Source: Planctomycetaceae bacterium
GTDB lineage: Bacteria; Planctomycetota; Planctomycetia; Pirellulales; Thermoguttaceae
Length of the DNA stretch: 10,885 nt
Assembly: GCA_031282385.1 (NCBI GenBank)
Contig: JAITDV010000174.1
Span: 1 to 10,885, forward strand
Reading direction: 5' to 3'
The translations under genes and the position numbers were made by a program. The notes beneath the pieces are model-generated. The model did no database searches. It was given only the letters and a program-made list of their open reading frames with translations, and was not told where the DNA came from. Within the stretch, counting starts at the first letter, position 1, and each line of letters starts with the position of its first letter. Below are positions 1-7,562 of this stretch, piece by piece.

Positions 1-228
1 TTTTTCGGTAACTTGTATGAAAACCGCTTTTGACTCCTCCGAGACCACCCCTGACCCCTCCAGAGGAGGGGAATATTCGCCTCCGAAGGAGGCGTATTTT
101 TATTCGTCTCTCTCGGAGGTTTCTCCTTATTCGTCTCTCTCGGAGGCGTATTTTTATTCGTCTCCTTTGGTGTATTTTTTGGGTGTGGGGCAGGGTAATT
201 AACTTTACTGAGATATTCCGTAAAAGGT
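1..228 (+). mobile_element. Family A element, ACTTGTATG-arm variant (A0), left end cut by window edge
   Basis: The first 84 bases match the reverse complement of 4713-4795 with only a few differences, so this is an inverted copy of the element on the other side of the flagellin gene. It starts with TTTTTCGGTAACTTGTATG, followed by the family core CTCCTCCGAGACCACCCC and palindromic modules (CCCCTCC/GGAGGGG, then CGCCTCC/GGAGGCG and degenerate CGTCTCTCTCGGAGG units) separated by AT-rich spacers. About four terminal bases (GACC) lie outside the window. The right end is not sharply defined. A degenerate AAAAGGT at 220-226 could be the terminus, and the modules proper stop near 170. Short reading frames across this stretch are repeat-derived and not genes. 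Confidence 0.65.
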
Positions 229-239
229 GCTGTTGATCG

Positions 240-293
240 AAAAACGCCAATTTTTTGATAAATTTTTTGGATTTATCTGAAATTGGCGTTTTT
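240..293 (-). terminator. Bidirectional intrinsic terminator downstream of flagellin
   Basis: A 14-bp perfect stem (240-253 with 280-293, core AACGCCAATT/AATTGGCGTT) encloses a second 7-bp stem (257-263 GATAAAT with 271-277 ATTTATC). On the plus side it is followed by nine or so T. On the minus side the base of the stem reads as five T. It lies about 45 bases after the flagellin stop codon, so its likely job is to end the flagellin transcript. The symmetry means it could also stop transcription arriving from the left. Confidence 0.8.
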
Positions 294-311
294 TTTTCAC
301 GGTGCGTATTG

Positions 312-337
312 AATCACAATTATTGGGAGTTGTGATT
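312..337 (-). other. Small hairpin immediately after the flagellin stop codon
   Basis: AATCACAA (312-319) pairs with TTGTGATT (330-337) around a 10-base loop and touches the TAA stop at 338-340. There is no T tract, so it is not a terminator by itself. It could protect the 3' end of the flagellin mRNA, but this is inference only. Confidence 0.45.
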
Positions 338-3300
338 TTAACCTCTTATTAGGCTTGCGGCGTATTGAGGTAGTTGGTTTGCTAGTCCTAGGGCTTGCAT
401 GCCGGATTGTATTAGGAGTTGGTATCGGGTCAAGTTTGAGGATTCCTCTGCGAAATCGGCTTCCTCAATCGTCTGGTTCGCCTCACTCAACGCTAATAAC
501 GAATCTTGCAACATTGCAATATTTGGCTCTAACGAACTTCTTTGAATTGCGCCTAATCTTCCTCTTGTGTTTGCGACGTATGTGATAGCGTCTCCGACGA
601 TGGCGTCTGCTAGGACTCTTGCTTGTTCACCTTTTGTCAGGTCGGCGTTTCCTCCGGTTTTTAGTTGGAATAGTTTGCCGTTTGAGCCGCCGAGTTGTGT
701 GGAGAGCATTGAGCCGATACCTAATCTCATTTGTTGTGCGGAGACAACGTTTGGACCGAGTTGTAGGATGGCGCCGCCTCCGGTGATGTCGAATGTTGTT
801 TTGCCAACGCGGTTTTCGACATTCAACGAAATGGACAAATCGGCACTGTCAACAGAGATTGTATTTCCGTCTGCGGAGGCTGCGCGACCGTTGATGGTGG
901 CTACTGCGTCGGTACCGGCGAGGTAATTAAGCTCGTTACCTTTAGGGCAAAATGTGCGGAAGGAACCTTCGGCAACTTTAACTTGCACAAAGTTACGGCT
1001 GCCGGTCTCTGTCGCCTCCAACTTCAAACGTTGATTGTCATCATTATTGCCAGTCATTGCAATGCCGTTTGAGGTCTCAGCACTGTTGCCGCTCCCGCCG
1101 GTCGCTTTCTCCGCCGTAAGTATCTCAACTCCGCCAACAAACTCGCCAGCAGGCGTATAGGCATTACTAAAATATACTCCCGCCCAGTTTGCTGCTGTAT
1201 TAATCGCCACGGCTGCAGTTGGATCCGTCGCAGCCAATCCAACAAAATTCCCTTGTGCGGTGAAGTATTGGTTGAAGTTGTCGTTTTCGTTTAACAAAGC
1301 CGCTAATGCTCCAGAACTAATCGGAGTAGCTCCTCCTGGTGTGCCAGTGGGAGACGCGTTAGCTTTGATAGTCAATTCACCAGTTTTCGCGTCGTATGAA
1401 ACATTGATCATGTCAGCTGTCGCGGCTGCACTATCAAATATTGCCAAAGTATCATCCTGTACCAAATACACTTTTGTACCGGCAAGTGATGTACCTGTCG
1501 CCAATGACTCTATTCTCAATGCCGCACGATTCTCTTCAAGACCTCTTGTATTAGTAGTAGCAGTTCCAACTTGATTATCCGCTAGGAAATGCACACCTCC
1601 TGGAGCAGCTGCAGCAGGGTTAAAACTGCCGTTAAAAGCTGTTACCGCATCCGTACCTGTTGTGATAGCAGTGGCAATCGCAACAGAGACGGTTGTTGCA
1701 TCACCTACGGCGCCGGTAAATTGTCTTATACCTTGCCAATTTTGAGCAATTGCACCATTGACAGCATCTGTGAAGGCAGTTACCAAGTTGGCATTATTAG
1801 TTAAAGCCATTGTTTCTGGCGAAAGGTACACGACTAATTGACCGTTTTCCTCGTTAAATCCGGCTTGATTGTCATTGTTGGTGAACTGAATATATATACC
1901 ATTGAGTCCTTCATGATTGGTTTGCGTTGTTATATTACTACCTGCCGCAGTACCAATAGCTACAGACGCAATATTACTCAAATCTCCGCCAGCACCATTT
2001 ACTGCAGAGTTTCCGATCAGGGCAACGGTATTTGTATCAACTAGTGTTTGGTTTTGACCTAGTATTACGAGGTCGTTTTGTTGTATGTCGCAAGTTCCGG
2101 GTACTCCAGTTGGTTTTACAATTCCTTTGCCGTAATTGACGTCGCAATTCTCGACCAAACTTTCGTTACCGCATTCATCGACAACCCAAATTCTACCATT
2201 CGGATCAACCCCATCCGGTAATTGCAACGCGGCGCTAATTCCGCCGGTTTGGTCGGGAGTAAGCGTTTTGAATAGGTTTACAATGTCATTTGCGGTAGTG
2301 ATTGAGTTCCCTTGAGAATCAGTTGCGAGGTTGATTTGCAGGATTGGCGTGTTACGTCCGGCGGCAATATCCGCCTCACTCGGATTGATCAATGTTACAC
2401 TCAATTTCTGATTATTAATTGGATTTCCATCTTTGTCAGTTGTAACCATTCTTATAACCGGTCCGCTGTCCATGCCCATAAATCTGACAGCGTTGTCAAG
2501 ATTCACGTCGCCGGAAACTACCGAACCATCCATAAATCCAACAAATCCTTCACCGCTATCACCTTCAAGCAACGCAAAATCAAACATACTGTCAAGTTCG
2601 CCATTGTTCCGCAAAATATTGATGACGTCATTTGCGGTAGATTGCGAAGTAGTTTTACTCAATACAGATTCGCCAGCATCACTTGAAACCCGCGTCGGAT
2701 TCGCATAAGAACCAACAAGATCACGCACCAATGCCGTACCATCCACACCTTTTGCCAACGACGCTATTGCTTTAGCGTTTTGATCATTTACGCCGCCTCT
2801 GTTGATTGCAGTCAAAAGATCATTAACAGTTGCCCCTTCCGCGTAGGTAATCTCAAGCTCATTCTCCGCACCACCACCAGATAACACAAATCGATCACCT
2901 TCGGCAAGTGTACCCGTAAAATTTATCCAATTACCAGCCGCAGTAACCTGGGTTGCAGCCTGTAATGCAGTTGAGATGTTTGTTACGGTATTCCCTGCAG
3001 TAGTTACGACTTTAGCGTCATAATCTATGTCTTGTGTCGTACCTAACACTACCGTCCATCCATTTAATAACGATATGTCTGCAGCAGCAATAGTATTACC
3101 GGTACCGTTACCAGCTAATGCGGTAATAGTTTTTGTTCCGTCTTGGCTTGTCCCCATCGCATTAGTAGTACTTTCATGCAAGACTGCGCCAGTAGTTCTT
3201 CCCTTCTTTATAGTAACCGACGAAGCTTCACCCGCACCACCACCATCAACCAAGGTAGTGATATCCACATCTAGTATTCCTGCAAAGTTACTATATCCGT

Positions 3301-4243
3301 GGTGATACGATCTTTGCAACATTACTTCCACGACGCCTGGAGCGGTATCAGTAGCTCTTGAGGCGATTCTTGCGCCGTCTTGGTCTCCGTAAACGACTTT
3401 GAATGCGTAATTTCCTGCGTTTTGTCCATTTTCTTTTGCCGTAATAACGATATCGTTATTTGCCCCTGCAGTTGACAACACAGTCGTCCCTCTTGACGCT
3501 ACACCTTCCACAGTTGCCCTTACGCCAGTAGAATCAGAGTACCTGTTTATCTCGCTTGCAATAATGGAGTTCGACGTGTTCGCCCCAAACGTGAACGATT
3601 GCGTCCCCAAACTCCCCGTCACATCAATAGTGGTCTTTTGCGCCACACCCGTACCATTGTAATACAAAGTCCCGCGTTTCGCCGCCTCTTGCACCTCCAC
3701 CGTAACGCCAACCTTGTCACTAGTCCCGAAATTTGCGGAATTTATCTGCAAATCAGTAATCCCAATATTAGTCGGATCAGCCTCGTTGGTCGTCGATCTT
3801 GTCCTAAAATCCATCGACCCATCCAACAACTTCTGCCCATTATACGTGGTCTGCTTGGCAATCCTGTCAATCGCCTCCACCGCCGCGTTAATCTGCATCT
3901 GGTTGGCAGCAATCATCTGAGCATTCATCGTCCCAGAACTCGCCCCTTCCACCACCAATCCCTTAATATCCGTCAGCAAACTATTAATTTGCCCCAACGA
4001 ACTGTCCGCCGTAGCTATCATACTATTCGCACGTTGCGTGTTAGTAATAGCCTTCGTCGTTCCCATAATCTCCGCCTTCAACATCGAACTGGCAATCAAT
4101 CCCGCAGGATCATCCTTACCAGAGTTAATTCTCAATCCCGTACTCAGGCGCTCAAGTGTGTCTGCTAAACCGCCCATGTTCGAGACTAAACTAAATTGCG
4201 ACGACAACGCCGTCGGATTCGAATTGACATAAAGTCCAGTCAT
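338..4243 (-). CDS. Giant flagellin (planctomycete type), 1301 aa
   Basis: Flagellin is the filament subunit, exported by the flagellar type III system. Residues 1-147 form the N-terminal D0/D1 helices (LERLSTGLRINSGKDDPAGL at 31-50, QTTYNGQKLLDGS). Residues about 1165-1301 form the C-terminal D1/D0, ending GMQALGLANQLPQ...SLIRG. Between them lies an insertion of about 1000 residues instead of the few hundred in ordinary flagellins. It holds a flagellin-IN-like motif (226-247), several loosely repeated beta-type units and four cysteines (691, 700, 718, 1099). The stretch around FDITGGGAILQLGPNVVSAQQ (1151-1171) resembles planctomycete flagellins. The ATG at 4243 is preferred over an in-frame GTG five codons upstream, because that GTG lies inside the Shine-Dalgarno run. 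The gene stands alone with its own terminator, and no other flagellar gene is in the window. It is intact, with no frameshift. The family call is firm; the function of the central part is unknown. Confidence 0.95.
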   Translation of the reverse strand: MTGLYVNSNPTALSSQFSLVSNMGGLADTLERLSTGLRINSGKDDPAGLIASSMLKAEIMGTTKAITNTQRANSMIATADSSLGQINSLLTDIKGLVVEGASSGTMNAQMIAANQMQINAAVEAIDRIAKQTTYNGQKLLDGSMDFRTRSTTNEADPTNIGITDLQINSANFGTSDKVGVTVEVQEAAKRGTLYYNGTGVAQKTTIDVTGSLGTQSFTFGANTSNSIIASEINRYSDSTGVRATVEGVASRGTTVLSTAGANNDIVITAKENGQNAGNYAFKVVYGDQDGARIASRATDTAPGVVEVMLQRSYHHGYSNFAGILDVDITTLVDGGGAGEASSVTIKKGRTTGAVLHESTTNAMGTSQDGTKTITALAGNGTGNTIAAADISLLNGWTVVLGTTQDIDYDAKVVTTAGNTVTNISTALQAATQVTAAGNWINFTGTLAEGDRFVLSGGGAENELEITYAEGATVNDLLTAINRGGVNDQNAKAIASLAKGVDGTALVRDLVGSYANPTRVSSDAGESVLSKTTSQSTANDVINILRNNGELDSMFDFALLEGDSGEGFVGFMDGSVVSGDVNLDNAVRFMGMDSGPVIRMVTTDKDGNPINNQKLSVTLINPSEADIAAGRNTPILQINLATDSQGNSITTANDIVNLFKTLTPDQTGGISAALQLPDGVDPNGRIWVVDECGNESLVENCDVNYGKGIVKPTGVPGTCDIQQNDLVILGQNQTLVDTNTVALIGNSAVNGAGGDLSNIASVAIGTAAGSNITTQTNHEGLNGIYIQFTNNDNQAGFNEENGQLVVYLSPETMALTNNANLVTAFTDAVNGAIAQNWQGIRQFTGAVGDATTVSVAIATAITTGTDAVTAFNGSFNPAAAAPGGVHFLADNQVGTATTNTRGLEENRAALRIESLATGTSLAGTKVYLVQDDTLAIFDSAAATADMINVSYDAKTGELTIKANASPTGTPGGATPISSGALAALLNENDNFNQYFTAQGNFVGLAATDPTAAVAINTAANWAGVYFSNAYTPAGEFVGGVEILTAEKATGGSGNSAETSNGIAMTGNNDDNQRLKLEATETGSRNFVQVKVAEGSFRTFCPKGNELNYLAGTDAVATINGRAASADGNTISVDSADLSISLNVENRVGKTTFDITGGGAILQLGPNVVSAQQMRLGIGSMLSTQLGGSNGKLFQLKTGGNADLTKGEQARVLADAIVGDAITYVANTRGRLGAIQRSSLEPNIAMLQDSLLALSEANQTIEEADFAEESSNLTRYQLLIQSGMQALGLANQLPQYAASLIRG

Positions 4244-4248
4244 TTTAT

Positions 4249-4260
4249 CTTTCCTCACTT
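4249..4260 (-). promoter_or_regulatory. Ribosome binding site that decides the flagellin start
   Basis: On the minus strand the run AAGTGAGGAAAG places GAGG (4253-4256) nine bases before the ATG at 4243. The alternative in-frame GTG (4258-4256) overlaps this GAGG and would have no site of its own, so the ATG is the better start. Confidence 0.7.
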
Positions 4261-4285
4261 CTAGGGGGATGTTAATTCAGTTGCC

Positions 4286-4418
4286 CTCCGCAATTCAACA
4301 AAAATCGCAAAAAAAAAGACAACCACACAAACAGGTCAATTTGCAGGGAAAATTTTCCAAATCGCCGAAAATCAAAAAAACGCCTCCCAACACAAAATCA
4401 TTGACTCCGTAATTCAAC
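4286..4418 (-). repeat. Two copies of CTCCGYAATTCAAC upstream of flagellin
   Basis: The 14-base word CTCCGCAATTCAAC at 4286-4299 recurs as CTCCGTAATTCAAC at 4405-4418, 119 bases apart and in the same orientation. Both lie within 180 bases upstream of the flagellin start. They could be paired protein-binding sites or the remains of a small duplication. Confidence 0.4.
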
Positions 4419-4456
4419 CTCAATCAATTAAAAGCTTACAATAATCATGTAAACCT

Positions 4457-4485
4457 CTCACAATATAACTCACAATTTCTCACAA
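4457..4485 (-). promoter_or_regulatory. Three direct repeats TTGTGAG, possible operator
   Basis: CTCACAA occurs at 4457-4463, 4469-4475 and 4479-4485, with starts 12 and 10 bases apart, close to one helical turn. On the minus strand these read TTGTGAG three times, about 215-240 bases upstream of the flagellin ATG. The spacing suits cooperative binding of a regulator. The AC-rich composition of the region makes chance recurrence possible. Confidence 0.35.
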
Positions 4486-4599
4486 ATCACAGAACTTTAC
4501 CCATTTTCCCAAAATTTCCAACATTCATTAAATAGCATTACCAGAATAATCCGAATATCCCGAAAATAAAAATTACCACAAACCAATTTCACACAACAA

Positions 4600-4799
4600 A
4601 CCCTCCCACATAAACACCCCTACCCCAAAAAAAGACAAATAAAAAAAACACCACCAAAAGAGACACATAAACATACGCCGCCTTCGGAAGCGAATAAAAA
4701 TACGCCTCCAAAGGAGGCGAATATTCCCCTCCTTTGGAGGGGTCAGGGGTGGTCTCGGAGGAGTAAAAAGCAGGTTTCATACAAGTTACCAAAAAGGTC
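4600..4799 (-). mobile_element. Family A element, ACTTGTATG-arm variant (A2a), inverted relative to A0
   Basis: Read on the minus strand from 4799 it starts GGTC-complement GACCTTTTTGGTAACTTGTATG, then the CTCCTCCGAGACCACCCC core and modules CCCCTCC/GGAGGGG and CGCCTCC/GGAGGCG with AT spacers. It matches window bases 1-84 nearly base for base. The far end is unclear. A weaker match to A0 continues through a GTCTC(C/T)TTTGGTG run near 4643-4655 and then fades into low-complexity A/C-rich sequence, so 4600 is approximate. The right end is followed by CA rather than TA. Confidence 0.6.
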
Positions 4800-4801
4800 C
4801 A

Positions 4802-5024
4802 GCGTTTCTTTTCCCCAACCCAAAAAAATACACCAACAAAAAAAAATCTACAACGAAAAACTACCTTCAACTCCTCCGAGACCACCCCTAGCCCCTCCAA
4901 AGGAGGGGAATAAGAAAACGCCTCCAAAGGAGGCGAATAAAAAGACGCCTCCGAGAGAGACGAATAAAAATACGCCTCCTTTGGAGGGGTCAGGGGTGGT
5001 CTCCTACAGGTTAGCGAAAAGGTC
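4802..5024 (+). mobile_element. Family A element, ACATCAACGC-arm variant (A2b)
   Basis: The right end is canonical: GGTTAGCGAAAAGGTC at 5009-5024 followed by TA. The left end is degraded (TTTCTTTTCCCCAACCC in place of GACCTTTTCCCTAACCT) but the long arm is recognisable (AATACACCAAC, CTACAACGAAAAAC). The interior holds four palindromic modules in series, CCCCTCC/GGAGGGG then CGCCTCC/GGAGGCG types, each spaced by about ten A/T-rich bases. A minus-strand reading frame of 112 codons (4927-4589) is built from this repeat and its neighbour and is not a gene. Confidence 0.7.
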
Positions 5025-5026
5025 TA

Positions 5027-5123
5027 CTGCTCGTACTATAAATTACGTGACTCAAGAACGTAAAAGCCTGCTTTCCGATAGGTAAGCAGGCGAAGGTAAA
5101 CGAAACTTAAAATGTGAACAGTT
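5027..5123 (+). mobile_element. Family B 97-bp element (B1)
   Basis: It begins CTGCTCGTACTATAAATTAC after a TA (5025-5026) shared with the end of element A2b, and ends GTGAACAGTT before a TA (5124-5125). The two ends form an imperfect inverted repeat of about 20 bases. The central stem is GCCTGCTT (5066-5073) with AAGCAGGC (5084-5091). The element ends five bases short of the stop codon of the Hsp70-like gene. Confidence 0.75.
5062..5091 (-). terminator. Possible intrinsic terminator inside B1 for the chaperone operon
   Basis: Read on the minus strand, the 8-bp GC-rich stem with a 10-base loop is followed directly by TTTTACG. It lies about 40 bases after the Hsp70-like stop codon. The T tract is only four bases, so termination efficiency is uncertain. 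Confidence 0.45.
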
Positions 5124-5128
5124 TAAAA

Positions 5129-6784
5129 CTATTCAACAACTAGATCGCGTTGTTTTTCCAGTGCAACATTAAATTCTTCTTCGTTCATAACACCTTCTGC
5201 TTTGAAATTAGCGGTTATAGTTTTTCCGTGCATTTTGTCCAATCCGACCAATGTCAAACTTCCTTGTTCATCCAACTCAAATGTGATTTCAATTGGAGCT
5301 TTGGCGGGAAGATTGCCATCAAGCGGAAACACGGCTTGCCCTAATTCTTCACTTACTTCAGTTAAAGCATCCGCTTCAGATTCGTTGTTTGAAAAAACAA
5401 CAAGATCAATTTCATCGGCATTAGGTCCGGCTGTTCCAAATGTTTGACTTCCTTTTGTTGGTACTGGGGTTTGTTTGATAATCAAGTTGCGAACGATTGG
5501 TTGCCCGCCTTTCAACGCCCGAATACCGTAACTCTTTGTCGCAACTTTTTTGAGTTTTGTCTTAACAGCAAGAAGAACTTCTTCCTCAGTTTTTCCAGAA
5601 GCTTCTGCGATTTCTTCTACTTTTTCTTTTTGCTGTTCTTGAGTCATCTCTTCAAATTTTGTTGTGCCGTCATTAGCTGCTTGTTGTAGAATGTTAATTT
5701 CTCCTGATTTTGCCGCACCTTTGGCAACCGCTTCATCTACATCAAATTCAACCGGCGTTACGCCAAGTGTTGCCCCATACTTTTCTGTGATTTTTTCTTT
5801 GATTTGCGGCATCCGTGTTGAACCGCCGACAAGCAAAAACGCGTGAATTTCCGTTACGCCGCGAACTTTCGCTTCCTCAAGAACCTTATCAGTCAATGCA
5901 AAAGTTTGATCTAAAAGACCGGCAGTCATTTCGTCGAATTTTTCACGTTGTAATTCGACTATTGCCTTGTCGCCTTCAAACATAACTTTTCGGGTGATTT
6001 TTCCTTTGTTTGAAAGCATTTTTTTATCGGTTTCGGCATTGAACCGCAAATCATAAGCCGTTTCTTGGTCTTCAAGAATATTTGCGTTGTTTCCGGTTTG
6101 GTTTTGAAATTCGGCAACAAAATATCGGACAATACAATCGTCCCAATCTTTTCCGCCAAGTTGATGATTTCCTTCCGTACAAATTATTTTGATTTCATTC
6201 TTGCTAGGTTCCTCGCCAATACTTACAACAGTGACGTCAAATGTTCCACCACCAAGATCGTAAACAATAACATTTTTCCCTTTGGCGTCGTCGTTGAGAC
6301 CGTAATTGAGCGCAGCGGCAACCGGTTCATCAAGAATTTCGATAACATTAAGTCCCGCCAATTTTCCAGCTTGTCTGGTTCGTTCACGTTCCAGATCGCC
6401 AAAATAAGCAGGGCAAGTAATTACCACATCTTGGACATCGTGATCGCCGGTTTTTTTTGCGTCTTCTGCAAGACGTTTCAAAATAAACGACGAAATTTCT
6501 TCAGGCTTAAACATTTTTCCGTCAACGGAAAATGTCCAATCTTTATCGCTCATTTGACGTTTCACAAAATCGACAACACGATTAGGATCCGTTTTCGCTG
6601 ATTCTTTGGCAATTTTACCAACAATAATATTGTTTTCCGATTCAAAAAACACTACCGACGGTGTAACTCGTTCATTGTCGGAGTTGGTGATAATTTCCGC
6701 TTTGCCATGTTCATTGATGAACGCAATTGCGGAATACGTGGTACCAAGATCAATACCATAAACTCGTTTAGGAATTGTTGGCAT
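5129..6784 (-). CDS. Hsp70/DnaK-like chaperone without C-terminal lid, 551 aa
   Basis: An ATP-driven, probably cytoplasmic protein-folding or remodelling factor. The nucleotide-binding domain (1-360) has the phosphate-1 motif IDLGTTYSAIA (11-21), the phosphate-2 motif DLGGGTFDVTVV (176-187) and the adenosine motif LLVGGSTRMP (317-326). The beta substrate-binding domain (about 416-530) is recognisable from SYGIRALKGGQ, IKQTPVPTKGSQTF and APIEITFELDEQGSL. The protein stops at about 551 residues, so the helical lid and C-terminal tail of DnaK (about 640) are missing. The usual hydrophobic DVLLLD-type linker is replaced by a Glu/Lys-rich stretch of about 50 residues (365-415). The ATG at 6784 has AAAGG eight bases upstream. 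It follows the GrpE-like gene by 40 bases, consistent with one transcript and a working pair. No J-domain gene is visible. Family certain; client unknown. It is a DnaK paralogue rather than clearly the housekeeping copy. Confidence 0.92.
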   Translation of the reverse strand: MPTIPKRVYGIDLGTTYSAIAFINEHGKAEIITNSDNERVTPSVVFFESENNIIVGKIAKESAKTDPNRVVDFVKRQMSDKDWTFSVDGKMFKPEEISSFILKRLAEDAKKTGDHDVQDVVITCPAYFGDLERERTRQAGKLAGLNVIEILDEPVAAALNYGLNDDAKGKNVIVYDLGGGTFDVTVVSIGEEPSKNEIKIICTEGNHQLGGKDWDDCIVRYFVAEFQNQTGNNANILEDQETAYDLRFNAETDKKMLSNKGKITRKVMFEGDKAIVELQREKFDEMTAGLLDQTFALTDKVLEEAKVRGVTEIHAFLLVGGSTRMPQIKEKITEKYGATLGVTPVEFDVDEAVAKGAAKSGEINILQQAANDGTTKFEEMTQEQQKEKVEEIAEASGKTEEEVLLAVKTKLKKVATKSYGIRALKGGQPIVRNLIIKQTPVPTKGSQTFGTAGPNADEIDLVVFSNNESEADALTEVSEELGQAVFPLDGNLPAKAPIEITFELDEQGSLTLVGLDKMHGKTITANFKAEGVMNEEEFNVALEKQRDLVVE

Positions 6785-6824
6785 ACAGTAACCTTTCTTG
6801 TAGAAATGTTATGGAAATTAAAAA

Positions 6825-7538
6825 TTATGTAATCGATTGCTTTGAATCGAACACATAGACTTCGACCATTTCCGGTCGTAAAATAAACCCGTCATCGGTC
6901 TCATAACCTGAGCGTAACGATTGTTTTACCAATTTATGTTTACTCTGATCATTGATTGGGCAAGTTTTGAGAGAGCGTTGCCGTTTGGGATCGAATGTAG
7001 AATTCGGTTCACAACGGTAATTTTGCACATCAAATTTTTCAAGTAAAACATCTTGAAAACCTCTCGCAACTTCTTGATAGGAACTGAGAAGTTTACGATA
7101 GTTTTCTTCAGAAAATGAAGCATTGCCAAAGTAAGTAATTTGTTTATCCACGTCGTCAATTTGTTCAATAACCGTCAGAATCAATAAATGCCGGAATTTT
7201 TTGAGAAGTCCTTCTTTGAAAGATTGATTCTCGTTGTAAAGTTTATCGATTTGTCCTTGCTTTGTTGCATCGTATTTGAGCTTCGTTTCAAAATCCTTAA
7301 CAAGCTGCTGGAGAAAAACATTTATTTCCGCTATTTCAACCGAAATATCTTTTGTCTGTACGGTTGAAATGATTTCTGTTGTTGCGGCTGCTATTTTGTC
7401 AGATGTTTGATCATCATCTGTAGGCAATGGATACGATTCCGTTGCAGAAATATCAATCAATTCTTTCTCCAATTCAGCACCGTTTACAACTTGTGATTCT
7501 TCATCAAACGTTTGGTTATTTTCAGGTAATGAAATCAT
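6825..7538 (-). CDS. Divergent GrpE-like nucleotide exchange factor, 237 aa
   Basis: Predicted partner of the Hsp70-like protein encoded next to it, releasing ADP from the nucleotide-binding domain. The layout fits GrpE: an acidic, probably disordered N-terminus (1-60), a helical coiled-coil-like stretch (about 65-115), a four-helix-type dimer region (115-172) and a C-terminal beta wing (181-230). The best evidence is in the wing: FDPKRQRSL (182-190) and SLRSGYETDDGFILRPEMVEV (207-227) match the GrpE pattern FDPxxH...GYxxxxRxLRPAxVxV. The HEA triad of normal GrpE is absent, so it is a divergent paralogue. No Shine-Dalgarno sequence is evident before the ATG at 7538. Element B2 starts only 24 bases upstream and may carry the promoter. 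Function rests on motif and context, not on overall identity. Confidence 0.75.
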   Translation of the reverse strand: MISLPENNQTFDEESQVVNGAELEKELIDISATESYPLPTDDDQTSDKIAAATTEIISTVQTKDISVEIAEINVFLQQLVKDFETKLKYDATKQGQIDKLYNENQSFKEGLLKKFRHLLILTVIEQIDDVDKQITYFGNASFSEENYRKLLSSYQEVARGFQDVLLEKFDVQNYRCEPNSTFDPKRQRSLKTCPINDQSKHKLVKQSLRSGYETDDGFILRPEMVEVYVFDSKQSIT

Positions 7539-7562
7539 AATAGTTGGTTTGGAATTGTTATA

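Larger units (their letters stand above)
4261..4600. other. G-poor leader/intergenic region upstream of flagellin
   Basis: About 340 bases without a gene. In 4441-4680 the plus strand carries roughly 70 C but only about 11 G, so a flagellin leader transcribed from the minus strand would be G/U-rich and almost free of C. I could not find a convincing sigma-28, sigma-54 or sigma-70 promoter by eye. The region holds two sets of short repeats, listed separately. Confidence 0.6.

Noticed and set aside
17..236. Two short overlapping plus-strand frames
   Set aside because: Their repetitive peptides (YSSLSEA and IRLSRR units) come from the element modules, not from a gene.
3599..4168. Plus-strand open frame of 189 codons
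   Set aside because: Antisense to the conserved N-terminal flagellin region, with a composition rich in Arg, His, Ser and Leu and no domain. It is a shadow frame.
4244..4258. GTG start five codons upstream of the flagellin ATG
   Set aside because: The GTG overlaps the GAGG Shine-Dalgarno sequence used by the ATG, and conserved flagellin sequence begins after the ATG.
4340..4400. Sigma-28 promoter (GGCGATTT on the minus strand)
   Set aside because: It resembles part of the -10 element, but no TAAA-type -35 lies at the proper distance.
1..4799. Flagellar phase-variation invertase system
   Set aside because: Inverted copies exist, but no recombinase gene or site-specific crossover motif is in the window, so only the inversion possibility is kept as a finding.
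4589..4927. Minus-strand open frame of 112 codons
   Set aside because: Lies almost wholly in two A elements and low-complexity sequence. Its peptide is a translation of the palindromic modules.
5027..5123. Family B as a conserved RNA gene or riboswitch
   Set aside because: Copies occur in both orientations, downstream of unrelated genes, with decayed stems in B6 and TA flanks. A mobile element explains these better, though a secondary role in termination stays possible.
6065..6601. Plus-strand open frame of 178 codons
   Set aside because: Antisense to the ATPase domain of the Hsp70-like gene, with no recognisable motif or ribosome binding site.
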